From contig NZ_JAFBBV010000001.1 of NCBI RefSeq assembly GCF_016907365.1, forward strand, positions 2,728,001 to 2,792,000: a stretch of DNA of 64,000 nt. Reading direction: 5' to 3'. This DNA comes from Oerskovia paurometabola. GTDB taxonomy: Bacteria; Actinomycetota; Actinomycetes; Actinomycetales; Cellulomonadaceae. Made by a program: the position numbers and the translations under genes. Shown piece after piece: positions 42,098 to 49,852 of this stretch (positions are counted from its first letter, which is position 1; each line of letters opens with the position of its first letter). The notes below the pieces were generated by a model. The model worked only from the letters and a program-made list of their open reading frames with translations. It was not told the origin of the DNA and made no database searches.

Positions 42098-42355
42098 GTG
42101 AGCAGACCGACCGGCAACACGCCCTTCCCCGATCGCGCGAGGACGCTCCACCCGCGCCAGCACGGCATGGAAGTCACGACGCCCGAGCGTCCCATTCCCG
42201 TGCGTGCCTGGATCGTGACCGTCAAGGGCGAAGATCTCGAGATCGACGGCGACGCCATGGCCTGGACCGCCCGCGCCGTGCGTGTGCGCTACGTCGACAA
42301 GTTCGGCCACCTCGACTCCGCGTGGGTTTGGGCCAACGCCGTCACCCGTCGCTGA
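42098..42355 (+). CDS. small SOS-controlled phage protein
   Basis: 85 residues from GTG 42098, possibly leaderless given the close LexA box. The C-terminal 60 (VRAWIVTVKGEDLEIDGDAMAWTARAVRVRYVD) form a compact beta domain ending AWVWANAVTRR, seen in small actinobacterial proteins of unknown role. It is the first gene of a pair. Confidence 0.65.
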   Translation: MSRPTGNTPFPDRARTLHPRQHGMEVTTPERPIPVRAWIVTVKGEDLEIDGDAMAWTARAVRVRYVDKFGHLDSAWVWANAVTRR

Positions 42356-42606
42356 TGACTCGCGCACCCGAGACCCGCGACTTCTCCATGCTCGTCGTCA
42401 ACGCTGGCGGCAGCCTCCTCGTAACCCAGCGCTACGACCCGCCGCACCGGGCCCGGGTCACGACGAACACCTACGGGCACGGCAAGCAGACCCACGGGCT
42501 CGACGTCGTCGCCCGCTCGGGGTCCTGGCTGTGCGTCCGCCAGTCCGCGCCCGGGTGGCCCGAGTGGCTTGCATGGGTCCCCGTCGCGCACTGCACCAGG
42601 ATCTAG
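42355..42606 (+). CDS. hypothetical, coupled to the SOS-controlled gene
   Basis: 83 residues, start overlapping the previous stop (TGATG). Beta-rich (LVTQRYDPPHRARVTTNTYGHGKQ, SGSWLCVRQSAPGWPEWLAWVPV). No family recognised. Converges with the following minus-strand gene, overlapping by 4 bases. Confidence 0.55.
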   Translation: MTRAPETRDFSMLVVNAGGSLLVTQRYDPPHRARVTTNTYGHGKQTHGLDVVARSGSWLCVRQSAPGWPEWLAWVPVAHCTRI

Positions 42607-43067
42607 CGATTGCTCGCCGCGGCCCGTTGCTTCCACGCTGTCGACCGTGCGATGCGGCAGGCTCGGCACCTGCGCCGCGCTCGGTTGTCCGAGGGGAAAC
42701 GGTAGGTATTCTCTGGCGTGTACTCGTGTCCGGCCGGGCAGTGCGTCTTCTCGAGCTGCCGAGCCCCGCGCGCCGACCGCTCCGTGCTCCCTGTGCGGGC
42801 CCGGCGCCGGTAGTGGATCCTGCACACGTCTTGACGCCCCACGCGTGGCCGCTCGCACCCCTCGACGCCGCACTCGGCACGTTCGGCCGGAGCGCGGAGG
42901 CGGGCCGTCTCGGCGAAGTGCTCGCGCACAAGCCCGGCCTGATCGTCGTCGAGCACCCACTGGCGGGACCCTCTCCGCCAGCCCTGCGCCGCGACCCAGG
43001 TACGTACTGTCTTCGGAGACACCCCGACCTCGTCCGCCAGCTCGCGGATCACCCACTCCCCTGCCAT
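42603..43067 (-). CDS. HTH and zinc-binding protein, HNH-like C-terminus
   Basis: 154 residues. An N-terminal HTH (IRELADEVGVSPKTVRTWVAAQGW) is followed by two Cys clusters (CGVEGCERPRVGRQDVCRIHYRRR; CPAGHEYTPENTY with RRRCRACR). The last cluster resembles the zinc ends of phage HNH endonucleases, but no complete HNH core is present. A DNA-binding role is likely. Confidence 0.6.
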   Translation of the reverse strand: MAGEWVIRELADEVGVSPKTVRTWVAAQGWRRGSRQWVLDDDQAGLVREHFAETARLRAPAERAECGVEGCERPRVGRQDVCRIHYRRRARTGSTERSARGARQLEKTHCPAGHEYTPENTYRFPSDNRARRRCRACRIARSTAWKQRAAASNR

Positions 43068-43099
43068 GGCCGGGAGCCTAGCCGACCTACCCTGAGCCC

Positions 43100-43267
43100 A
43101 TGATCCTCCACGCGATGCTCGAGCAGACCCCCGCCGACTCCACAGGCGAGGGCGAGCGCGTCACGCGCGAGACCAGGATCGAGGCACCCACCTACGACGA
43201 CGCCTGGGCCAAGCTGCACACCGAGCTCCCCGAGGGCTGGCGCGTCCTGTGGGTCCGGTCCGCCTAA
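43100..43267 (+). CDS. 55-residue hypothetical phage protein
   Basis: A short ORF divergent from the HTH/zinc gene. The C-terminal half reads TYDDAWAKLHTELPEGWRVLWVRSA, an alpha-beta pattern common in small phage proteins. No clear Shine-Dalgarno. Ends 8 bases before a hairpin. Confidence 0.45.
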   Translation: MILHAMLEQTPADSTGEGERVTRETRIEAPTYDDAWAKLHTELPEGWRVLWVRSA

Positions 43268-43275
43268 ACCGGACT

Positions 43276-43311
43276 CCGGACGGACGGGCACCTTCGCGTC
43301 CGTCCGTCCGG
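43276..43311. terminator. terminator between converging genes
   Basis: CCGGACGGACG (43276-43286) pairs with CGTCCGTCCGG (43301-43311). It lies between the 55-residue ORF and the DUF2637 gene end. Confidence 0.65.
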
Positions 43312-43322
43312 TGTCCGTCCGT

Positions 43323-44252
43323 TCACGCGGGATAGGTCTCCTGCACCAGCTCAAAACGGGCGCCGGTGTCGCGGACCTCGCGGACGATCTCGCAGACCCG
43401 CGTCCGCCCGAGCCCGAGCTGCCGTGCGATCTCCCGACCGGGCGTCCCTTCGCGCGCGAGACGCTCGATCTCCGGGCGGACGGCCTCGACCGACACGGAC
43501 GGGCGGCGCGGCGGACGGGCAGTGCCCGTCCCCGTGTCCGCGTGCCCGTCCGCCTCAGCGGCGCTCGCGGCCACGGACAGCTCGTCGAGACGCTCATCCT
43601 CGGCCGCGACCGGCGGGGCGGCCTGCTCGATCTCCTCGAGCACGGCGAGGGGGTCCGGCGTCCGTCCATCCGCCGTGCCGTCCGGAGCGCTGTCCATCCG
43701 CGCGTCCGCCCGTCCGTCCGCCTCCGCAGCGCTCGCGGCTTCGGTGTCCGGTTTGGCGACGATGAGGCCGGCCGCGGTGTGCACGGCGATGAGTACGCCG
43801 ATCGGGAAGAGCGCGGCGAGGGCGACCCCGACGATGCCTTGCCAGCCGCCGGGGCCGGCGTCCCAGGCGTGGGCGCCGTTCGCGGCTGAGGAGACGAGGG
43901 TCCAGAGCGTTACCCAGCTCCATGCCTGCCGGGCACGACGCTTCTCGCCGCGGGCCTGGTGGACGACGCCGGCGCCGGTGTAGGCGAGGATCGCGCCCTC
44001 GATGAAGACGGGCACGAGCCACGCCATGGCCGGGGCGATGCCGGCCCAGGCCGCGACGGCCGACAGTCCCGCGTAGGACAGCGCAGCGGACGCGCCGACG
44101 AGCGCGGCGATCAGCACCAGGACCACGGCGAGGACGGCCGTCCGGTCAGGGTTGATGCGGGCCGGGCTGTGGACGGTCGTCTGGGCGGTCATGGCGGACC
44201 TCTCGGCGTCGGGGCGGTGCGGGAGAGTCTGGGCGGCGGCGGTGGCGCTCAT
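43323..44252 (-). CDS. DUF2637 membrane protein with C-terminal HTH
   Basis: 309 residues. Four helices between about 34 and 165 (AVLAVVLVLIAALVGASAALSYAG, AGIAPAMAWLVPVFIEGAILAY, WSWVTLWTLVSSAANGAHAW, GIVGVALAALFPIGVLIAVHTAAG) are the DUF2637 pattern of actinobacterial plasmids and AICEs. A low-complexity linker holds two ASAAEADG repeats, and a C-terminal HTH (GTPGREIARQLGLGRTRVCEIV) follows. The ATG overlaps the upstream stop; ATG at 44192 has a better ribosome site and may be used. Confidence 0.75.
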   Translation of the reverse strand: MSATAAAQTLPHRPDAERSAMTAQTTVHSPARINPDRTAVLAVVLVLIAALVGASAALSYAGLSAVAAWAGIAPAMAWLVPVFIEGAILAYTGAGVVHQARGEKRRARQAWSWVTLWTLVSSAANGAHAWDAGPGGWQGIVGVALAALFPIGVLIAVHTAAGLIVAKPDTEAASAAEADGRADARMDSAPDGTADGRTPDPLAVLEEIEQAAPPVAAEDERLDELSVAASAAEADGHADTGTGTARPPRRPSVSVEAVRPEIERLAREGTPGREIARQLGLGRTRVCEIVREVRDTGARFELVQETYPA

Positions 44253-45151
44253 GCTGCGATCCGGCGGTGTGCGATGGCTCGTGCTGCGGCGATGGTCTCG
44301 GGGGTGGCGGGGCGTGCGGCGGCGTGGGCGTCGTGCTCGGCGAGCAGGCGCTGCACGGGCGAGGGGCCGCGCTCGACGGCGGGGGTGACGACGACGGGCT
44401 GGGGCTGGGTGCTGGTGGCGAGTGCGGCGAGGCGGTAGCGGAGCAGGCCCGGACCGCGGGCCCCGGTGAAGTCCTGGGCCCCGAGCTCGGCGGCGAGCGC
44501 GTGGCGGGTCCAGCCCGCGGCACGCAGCGAGGCGGCGTGCGCGCGGGCCGCGGTGGCCGTCAGGCCGACCGCCAGGGGGTGTGACCGGATCTCCTCCACC
44601 AACCCGTCGTCGGGTCGCTCCTGGCCCTGCTCGTCGTCGACGACGGGGGCCGGGCTCTGGTTGGTGGGATGGGGAGAGGGATGAGGAAGGGGATCGGGGA
44701 CGTCTGCCGACACCCTCTCGTCGCAAGGCGACACCCTGTCGTCGTCTGCCGACACCACCGGGCGCGCGCTCGGGCGACCCGTCGCGACGGCGGGCCGCGT
44801 CGCGGCGATGTCGTCGGGGATCGTCAGTGCGTACCTGGTCGTCGCGCCCGTCGTGCCGGGGACGGTGATCGTGAGCCACCCGAGCTCGCGCAGCCGGCGC
44901 ACGGCGCCGGCAGAGGAGGTCCGCTTGAGTCCGGTGCGCTGCTGCAGGCGCTCGACGGCGACCCAGACGCGCAGGGTGCCGCTCGAGGCGTGGTCGGCGT
45001 AGGCGAGCGCGACGATCTTCTCGGTCGTGCTGAGGTCGGATGCCCAGATCGCGTCACGCCAGGCGTACATGCGCCGCGCGGAGTCGATGGGGTTGGGGGC
45101 TGCGCCGGGGGTCGTCACCGTGCGCAGGCTGATAGCGTGTGCGTCAGCCAT
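44249..45151 (-). CDS. HTH replication-initiator-like protein
   Basis: 300 residues from ATG 45151. The N-terminal region (WRDAIWASDLSTTEKIVALAYADHASSGTLRVWVAVERLQQRTG) is the winged-helix start of actinobacterial plasmid or phage replication and regulator proteins. An acidic linker and a C-terminal helical part (LASSLRAAGWTRHALAAELGAQ-like) follow. Coupled by ATGA to the DUF2637 gene, an arrangement seen on integrative plasmids. Confidence 0.65.
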   Translation of the reverse strand: MADAHAISLRTVTTPGAAPNPIDSARRMYAWRDAIWASDLSTTEKIVALAYADHASSGTLRVWVAVERLQQRTGLKRTSSAGAVRRLRELGWLTITVPGTTGATTRYALTIPDDIAATRPAVATGRPSARPVVSADDDRVSPCDERVSADVPDPLPHPSPHPTNQSPAPVVDDEQGQERPDDGLVEEIRSHPLAVGLTATAARAHAASLRAAGWTRHALAAELGAQDFTGARGPGLLRYRLAALATSTQPQPVVVTPAVERGPSPVQRLLAEHDAHAAARPATPETIAAARAIAHRRIAA

Positions 45152-45269
45152 GAGAGGAGCCTCTATCTCTTCTGGTGGTGAGGCCCCGGAGAGTGTTACC
45201 AGCACTCGTCGGGGCCGTTCTATGTCGTTGTGGTCGTCACTGTAGCGCAGAGTTTCGGCGTCTACGACA

Positions 45270-45302
45270 CAGCCCCGCCCCTCGTCACGAGGGCCGGGGC
45301 TG
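45270..45302. terminator. hairpin near attR
   Basis: CAGCCCC (45270-45276) pairs with GGGGCTG (45296-45302), with an inner CCCTCGT/ACGAGGG stem. The gap 45152-45382 otherwise holds the right arm repeat and the promoter region of the minus-strand pair. Confidence 0.65.
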
Positions 45303-45313
45303 TTCGCATTCGT

Positions 45314-45333
45314 TGCTGCAATTCTGCTGCACG
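45314..45333. repeat. right arm-type repeat (pairs with 4977-4996)
   Basis: 19 of 20 bases match the left copy, same orientation. It ends 48 bp before the attR core. Candidate integrase arm site. Confidence 0.6.
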
Positions 45334-45381
45334 AACGCGTTGCGCATCGTCAAGACCTGGCAAAATTCGCAGGTGACAGGG

Positions 45382-45425
45382 GTAGGGCAGGTGGGGCTTG
45401 AACCCACGACCGGCGGATTATGAGT
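45382..45425. repeat. attR, right prophage attachment site (44 bp)
   Basis: Identical to attL (4803-4846). It covers the tRNA-Met gene from the anticodon loop to just past the discriminator base, so the integrated phage supplies the tRNA 3' half. Confidence 0.93.
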
Positions 45426-45456
45426 CCGATGCTCTGACCGACTGAGCTACTGCCCC
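45383..45456 (-). tRNA. tRNA-Met (CAT)
   Basis: A complete 74-nt cloverleaf: acceptor GGGGCAG with CTGCCCT (one G-U at the end), D-stem GCTC/GAGC, anticodon loop CTCATAA, T-stem GTGGG/CCCAC with TTCAAGC. CCA is not encoded. CAT can also mark a tRNA-Ile2 with modified C; elongator Met is more likely. Confidence 0.9.
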
Positions 45457-45519
45457 TCGGCGGACAAGCGTACCGGCAGGCGAGCGCTGGACGGGCGCGC
45501 GGGCAGTACCGTGTCTGGC

Positions 45520-46026
45520 ATGGCTCTGTTCGCCCGTAGCTCCCTGCCCGACGACGCCCGCAGGTCCCTGCGCCTCGCCCCGAAGGACGCGGTGCTCGCT
45601 TCCGCGCAGCTCGTCGGCGGGTCGTGGGCGGTCGCGACCCGCACCGTCCTGGCCACGACCGGGGATGCCGCAACCTCGCGCCCGTGGTGCGACGTGGACA
45701 AGGCGGGATACGACCCGGCCACCGCGTCGATCACGGTCGAGTGGGTCGACGGCACCGCTCCCCTGATCCTGCACTTCGCCGACGTCAAGCGCACCGCTCT
45801 GGCCCAGACGGTCCGGGAACGGGTGCAGTCCTCGGTGGTCCTCGCGGAGGTCGTGACGCTCGGTGGCGGGCGCTCCGCCAAGGTCGCCGTCCGCCGTGAC
45901 AGCGACGGCTCGCTCTTCTCCCAGGTCGTCGCCGAGGCAGGCGTGGACCTGGAAGATGCCCGGACGCGGGCTGTGATCGACGCCGCGGAGGACCGGGTCC
46001 GATCGATGTCCGGACTACCCCTCTGA
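45520..46026 (+). CDS. conserved actinobacterial hypothetical protein
   Basis: 168 residues from ATG 45520 (GTG 45511 is in frame). The N-terminus (MALFARSSLPDDARRSLRLAPKDAVLASAQLVGGSWAVATRT) suggests a beta domain such as a PH-like fold. No catalytic motif. Flanked by tRNA-Met and tRNA-Asn, a setting that is often conserved. Confidence 0.75.
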   Translation: MALFARSSLPDDARRSLRLAPKDAVLASAQLVGGSWAVATRTVLATTGDAATSRPWCDVDKAGYDPATASITVEWVDGTAPLILHFADVKRTALAQTVRERVQSSVVLAEVVTLGGGRSAKVAVRRDSDGSLFSQVVAEAGVDLEDARTRAVIDAAEDRVRSMSGLPL

Positions 46027-46080
46027 TGCTGATAGAGTTTTCTCCGGTCGCCCAACCGGTGAAGATCGGTGGGTGAGCGG

Positions 46081-46153
<73 letters not shown>

Positions 46154-46162
46154 CAGGACACG

Positions 46163-46198
46163 AGGCCCCTGGTCTGCGGAAACGCAGACCAGGGGCCT
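46163..46198. terminator. terminator after tRNA-Asn
   Basis: Perfect 16-bp stem (46163-46178 with 46183-46198), GAAA tetraloop, T-rich end. Serves tRNA-Asn and possibly the converging dnaG gene. Confidence 0.88.
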
Positions 46199-46326
46199 TC
46201 TGCATCTCCCCTGACGAGGCACCACGATCCGGCGCCCGGCCGACCGCCCCACCGCGATGTGACCTTCGTCGCACGGCGCGACCGTCGACCGCAGGTCGCG
46301 CAGGGAACCCCCACGCCCCCGGATCC

Positions 46327-48288
46327 TCAGACCCGCTCGCGCAGCTCCCGGCGCTCCTTCTCGACCGACAGCAGCTCGGCGAATGCGGCCCCGTACGCGT
46401 CGGGGTCGGCGGCAGGGTCGAGGCGTTGCAGGCGGCTCTTGGCGTCCGCGACGCGCCGCGTGAGACCCAGGTCCACGAACGCCTTGATCACGCCCTGGAC
46501 GTACCCCTGGATGACGTTCTCGCGGTCCTCGGGCAGAGGTGCGACGGCGAGCTGGTTGACGATGCCCCGCACGGTCTCGGGCGACTGGTCGATCACGTGC
46601 TCGACCCACTGCCCCGCGGGGTGCGCGGCGGCGCCCGCCATGCCGCCGGCGGCCCGGATCGCGTCGTGCACGGCCCGCCAGGCTGGCGTCGCGAACGCGG
46701 TCTCGGAGAACGCGTCGAACTCCTCGGCCGGCACGTACTGCGGGTACTGGAGCGCGACGAGGAGCGCCTGCCGCTCGAGGCGGGCCACGGGGTCGCGCGG
46801 GTCGGGCTGCGCGAAGACGGGACCCGACGGCGCCGCGGAAGCTCCGTCGTCGGGCGTGGGAGCGACCGGGCGGACCGGGGCCGGGAGCGTCTGCGGGACC
46901 CCGCCCTTGCCCGCCGCCGCGACCGCGCGCCGCACCGACTCGGAGTCCATCCCGATCCAGCCCGCGAGCATGCGCGCGTACTCGGGCCGCAGGGCCGTGT
47001 CGCGGATGCCCGCGACGACCGGGGCCGCCGCACGCAGCGCGGCCACGCGCCCCTCGGCGGTGTCGAGGTCGAACGTGGCGAGCGTGGTGCGGATGACGAA
47101 CTCGAACAGCGGCTGGCGCCCCTCCACGAGGGCTCGGACGCCCTCGGGGCCGCGCGCCATGCGCAGCTCGCACGGGTCCATGCCGCTGGGCTCGACCGCG
47201 ACGAACGTCTGGGCGTAGAAGCGCTGGTCCTCGCCGAACGCGCGGACTGCGGCCTTCTGGCCCGCGGCGTCGCCGTCGAACGTGAAGACGACCTCTCCGC
47301 CGAGCGACGCGCCCGACGCGAGCTGGAGCCCGCCCCCCGCGGTCGTGTCCCCGAGCAGCCGGCGCACGATGCGCGCGTGGTCGGTGCCGAACGCCGTGCC
47401 GCACGTCGCGACGGCGGTCGTGATCCCCGACAGGTGCGCGGCCATGACGTCGGTGTACCCCTCGACGACCACGACGCGCTTGTTCTTGGCGATCTCGCGC
47501 TTGGCGAGGTCGATCCCGTAGAGCACCTGGGACTTCTTGTAGAGCGTGGTCTCCGGGGTGTTGAGGTACTTGGGCCCCTGGTCCTCGTCGAAGAGCTTGC
47601 GCGCGCCGAACCCGATGGTCTCGCCCGTGACGTCGCGGATGGGCCACACGAGGCGGCCGCGGAAGCGGTCGTAGATGCCGCGCTGGCCCTGGCTCATGAG
47701 GCCCGACGCGACCAGCTCCGCCTCGGTGAACCCGCGCCCGCGCAGGTGGCGCAGGAGCGAGTCCCAGCCGGTCGGGGCGAACCCGACGCCGAAGCGCTCG
47801 GCGTCCGAACGGTCGAAGCTGCGCTCGGCCAGGAACGTGCGCGCGACCGTGGCGCCCGGCGCGAAAAGCTGCTCGGAGAAGTACTGCGAGGCCACACGGT
47901 GGGCCTCGAGCAGTCGCTGGCGCTTTCCGGGCTCCTCCGCGCGGCGAGGCCCGCCGCCCTCCTCGTACCGCAGCTGGATGCCGACGCGGTCCGCGAGGTA
48001 CTCGACGGCCTCCGTGAAGGTCATGCCGTCGATCTTCTGCACGAACGAGATGACGTCGCCGCCCTCGTTGCAGCCGAAGCAGTGCCAGCGCCCCACCTGG
48101 GGGCGGACGTGGAAGGACGGGGAACGCTCGTCGTGGAAGGGGCACAGGCCCTTGAGCGACCCGACGCCGGCGGGCTTGAGGGTCACGTGCGAGGACACGA
48201 TCTCGTCGATCCTCGCGCGTTCGCGCACCGCGTCGACGTCCTCGCGTCGGATCAGACCTGCCACGTACCCGAGTGTAGGTGCCGCCAC
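46327..48288 (-). CDS. dnaG: DNA primase
   Basis: Makes RNA primers for chromosome replication. Residues (from 48288): CHC2 zinc site C49, H52, C70, C73 (CPFHDERSPSFH; WHCFGCNEGGD), RNA polymerase core, and TOPRIM with VVVVEGYTDVMA near 270 and FDGDAAG near 330. The C-terminal helicase-binding domain is present; full length is 653 residues. GTG at 48264 (VAGLIRREDV) is a plausible later start and fits the family better; no clear ribosome site helps to decide. Confidence 0.96.
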   Translation of the reverse strand: MAAPTLGYVAGLIRREDVDAVRERARIDEIVSSHVTLKPAGVGSLKGLCPFHDERSPSFHVRPQVGRWHCFGCNEGGDVISFVQKIDGMTFTEAVEYLADRVGIQLRYEEGGGPRRAEEPGKRQRLLEAHRVASQYFSEQLFAPGATVARTFLAERSFDRSDAERFGVGFAPTGWDSLLRHLRGRGFTEAELVASGLMSQGQRGIYDRFRGRLVWPIRDVTGETIGFGARKLFDEDQGPKYLNTPETTLYKKSQVLYGIDLAKREIAKNKRVVVVEGYTDVMAAHLSGITTAVATCGTAFGTDHARIVRRLLGDTTAGGGLQLASGASLGGEVVFTFDGDAAGQKAAVRAFGEDQRFYAQTFVAVEPSGMDPCELRMARGPEGVRALVEGRQPLFEFVIRTTLATFDLDTAEGRVAALRAAAPVVAGIRDTALRPEYARMLAGWIGMDSESVRRAVAAAGKGGVPQTLPAPVRPVAPTPDDGASAAPSGPVFAQPDPRDPVARLERQALLVALQYPQYVPAEEFDAFSETAFATPAWRAVHDAIRAAGGMAGAAAHPAGQWVEHVIDQSPETVRGIVNQLAVAPLPEDRENVIQGYVQGVIKAFVDLGLTRRVADAKSRLQRLDPAADPDAYGAAFAELLSVEKERRELRERV

Positions 48289-48343
48289 CCACGTGTCACG
48301 CCGAGCCCGCTCCCGAGGCGGCCCGGACCACGCCCCGACCCGC

Positions 48344-49225
48344 TCAGGAGGACGCGAGCTGCAGCAGGCGAGCCCGCGATTCCGCGCACCGTCGGGCGTA
48401 CGCGCCCGGGGTGTGACCGGTCACGGAGACGAAGTCCACAGCCAGGTGCGCCTGGTCGTAGTAGCCGACGTCGACCGCGAGCGCCGCGAGGTCCTGACCG
48501 GGGTCGGCGGCCAGGCGCTCGGCCGCGAGGTGGACGCGGTGGCGTTGCAGGACCCACTTGGGGCCGACGCCGACGCGCTCGCCGAGGAGGCGCTGGAGGC
48601 TGCGCGTGCTGGTGCCCGCGACGCGCGCGAGGTCGGCGACGCGAGCGTGCGGGCCGAGCTCGCCCGACGTCGCGGCGTCCAGCACGCGCGAGACCTGGGG
48701 CAGCGCGGGGTCGGGGGCGAGCCGGTCGCGCAGGAGGTCCGCGAGGACGCCGACGGCGGCCTGGTCCTGGCCGCGCTCGGCGAGCGCGAGGGCCCGCGCC
48801 CCCGCCTCGTCGGCCCCCTGCCCCAGGACGCCCGACGCCGGCACGGACGTCCCGCGCGCCACGGCCAGCGCGCCGGGGCGCAGCTTCGCGGCGACGACGA
48901 CGCCGGCCCCGAGCAGCGTCCGGTCGAACAGCCCGTCGGGGATCCCGTGGGCCACGAACCCGCTCGGCTCGGCGACGAGGTTGACGCACGGGTGCGGGAT
49001 CACGGTCTGGGTGAACGACTCCCCGACCGGCAGGTCCCAGCGCACGAGCCAGAACCAGTCGACACGGTCCGCGAGGTCCGCCGGGGCGGGCAGGCGCTCG
49101 AGCGCGAACGCCCGGCGCGCGGCCGCGGGGTCCACGACGCCGTACGTGGTGGACGGGACGCCGGGGCCGCCGGGGCCACCAGGGCTGCTCGGGGCACCGG
49201 CGGCGCCCGCGGGTTCGTGTCGCAT
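48344..49225 (-). CDS. AraC-family transcriptional regulator
   Basis: 293 residues. C-terminal double HTH at about 200-285: VADLARVAGTSTRSLQRLLGERVGVGPKWVLQRHR, then DLAALAVDVGYYDQAHLAVDF and TPGAYAR. The N-terminal ligand domain resembles the DUF6597 type of these regulators. The frame is open to 49315; ATG 49225 follows TTGGAGGA, though very close. Divergent from the VOC gene, which it may regulate. Confidence 0.85.
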   Translation of the reverse strand: MRHEPAGAAGAPSSPGGPGGPGVPSTTYGVVDPAAARRAFALERLPAPADLADRVDWFWLVRWDLPVGESFTQTVIPHPCVNLVAEPSGFVAHGIPDGLFDRTLLGAGVVVAAKLRPGALAVARGTSVPASGVLGQGADEAGARALALAERGQDQAAVGVLADLLRDRLAPDPALPQVSRVLDAATSGELGPHARVADLARVAGTSTRSLQRLLGERVGVGPKWVLQRHRVHLAAERLAADPGQDLAALAVDVGYYDQAHLAVDFVSVTGHTPGAYARRCAESRARLLQLASS

Positions 49226-49307
49226 TCCTCCAAGACTGCCACCGCGCACCCACACGACGATGGAGCCGACGCACCACGAACCGGCAGCACCCACCACTGG
49301 AGGAACC

Positions 49308-49769
49308 ATGGACATGTCAGCCCTGCACCCGAACCTGGCCGTCTCCGACGCGCGGGCCGCGATCGACTTCTACACCGCGGCGTTCGGCGCCGAGGTCGAC
49401 GACGTCATCACTGCCGGCGACGTGATCATCCACTCCGACCTGCGCCTGCCCACGGCGTCCGGCTTCTCGACGTTCACGGTCGCCCAGGAGTTCCCGGGCG
49501 CCGGGTCGGTCGCACCGGATCCCGAGGGTCCGACACCCGTGTCGTTCACCGTGCCCGTCCCGGACACCGATGCGGCCTACGCCCGTGCGACGGCCGCGGG
49601 CGCGACGAGCACGTCCGAGCCCGCGGACTGGTTCGAAGGATTCCGCCAGGCCTCGGTGCGCTGCCCGTTCGGCCACCGGTGGTACTTCACGACGGTCGCC
49701 GACTCGGTCACGGCCGAGGACGTCCAGCGCGCGAGCGACGCCTGGATGAGCGAGCAGCCGGCGGGCTGA
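49308..49769 (+). CDS. VOC family (glyoxalase/bleomycin-resistance-like) protein
   Basis: 153 residues with the paired beta-alpha-beta layout: LHPNLAVSDARAAIDFYTAAFGAEV at the N-terminus and PVPDTDAAYARATAAGAT, then a RCPFGHRWYF metal-side end, of the PhnB-like subgroup. ATG follows TGGAGGAACC. Divergent from an AraC regulator. Confidence 0.88.
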   Translation: MDMSALHPNLAVSDARAAIDFYTAAFGAEVDDVITAGDVIIHSDLRLPTASGFSTFTVAQEFPGAGSVAPDPEGPTPVSFTVPVPDTDAAYARATAAGATSTSEPADWFEGFRQASVRCPFGHRWYFTTVADSVTAEDVQRASDAWMSEQPAG

Positions 49770-49852
49770 GCCGGTCGGTCGCCCCGGCGGCCGGCCGAGG
49801 CGGTCGACCGGCTGGGCGGGCACGAGTGGGCACGGGCGGTAACGTCCTGCCC

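Larger units (their letters stand above)
4803..45425. mobile_element. complete siphovirus prophage integrated in tRNA-Met
   Basis: About 40.6 kb bounded by 44-bp att repeats. It contains integrase, repressor, early, packaging, head, tail, lysis and accessory modules in standard order. No structural or packaging gene appears broken. The portal, P27-type TerS, HNH next to the terminase and long tape measure point to a long-tailed siphovirus, probably cos-packaging. Accessory genes sit between HNH and TerS, between the tail chaperones and tape measure, and after the lysis cassette. Confidence 0.95.

Noticed and set aside
43276..43730. Repeated GTCCGTCC-type strings as a CRISPR or satellite array
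   Set aside because: Irregular spacing, and most copies code for the low-complexity linker of the DUF2637 protein. No regular spacers exist anywhere in the window.
44249..45151. A complete second integrative element inside the prophage
   Set aside because: Only two plasmid-like genes are present. There is no second integrase, FtsK-like transfer protein or extra att repeat.
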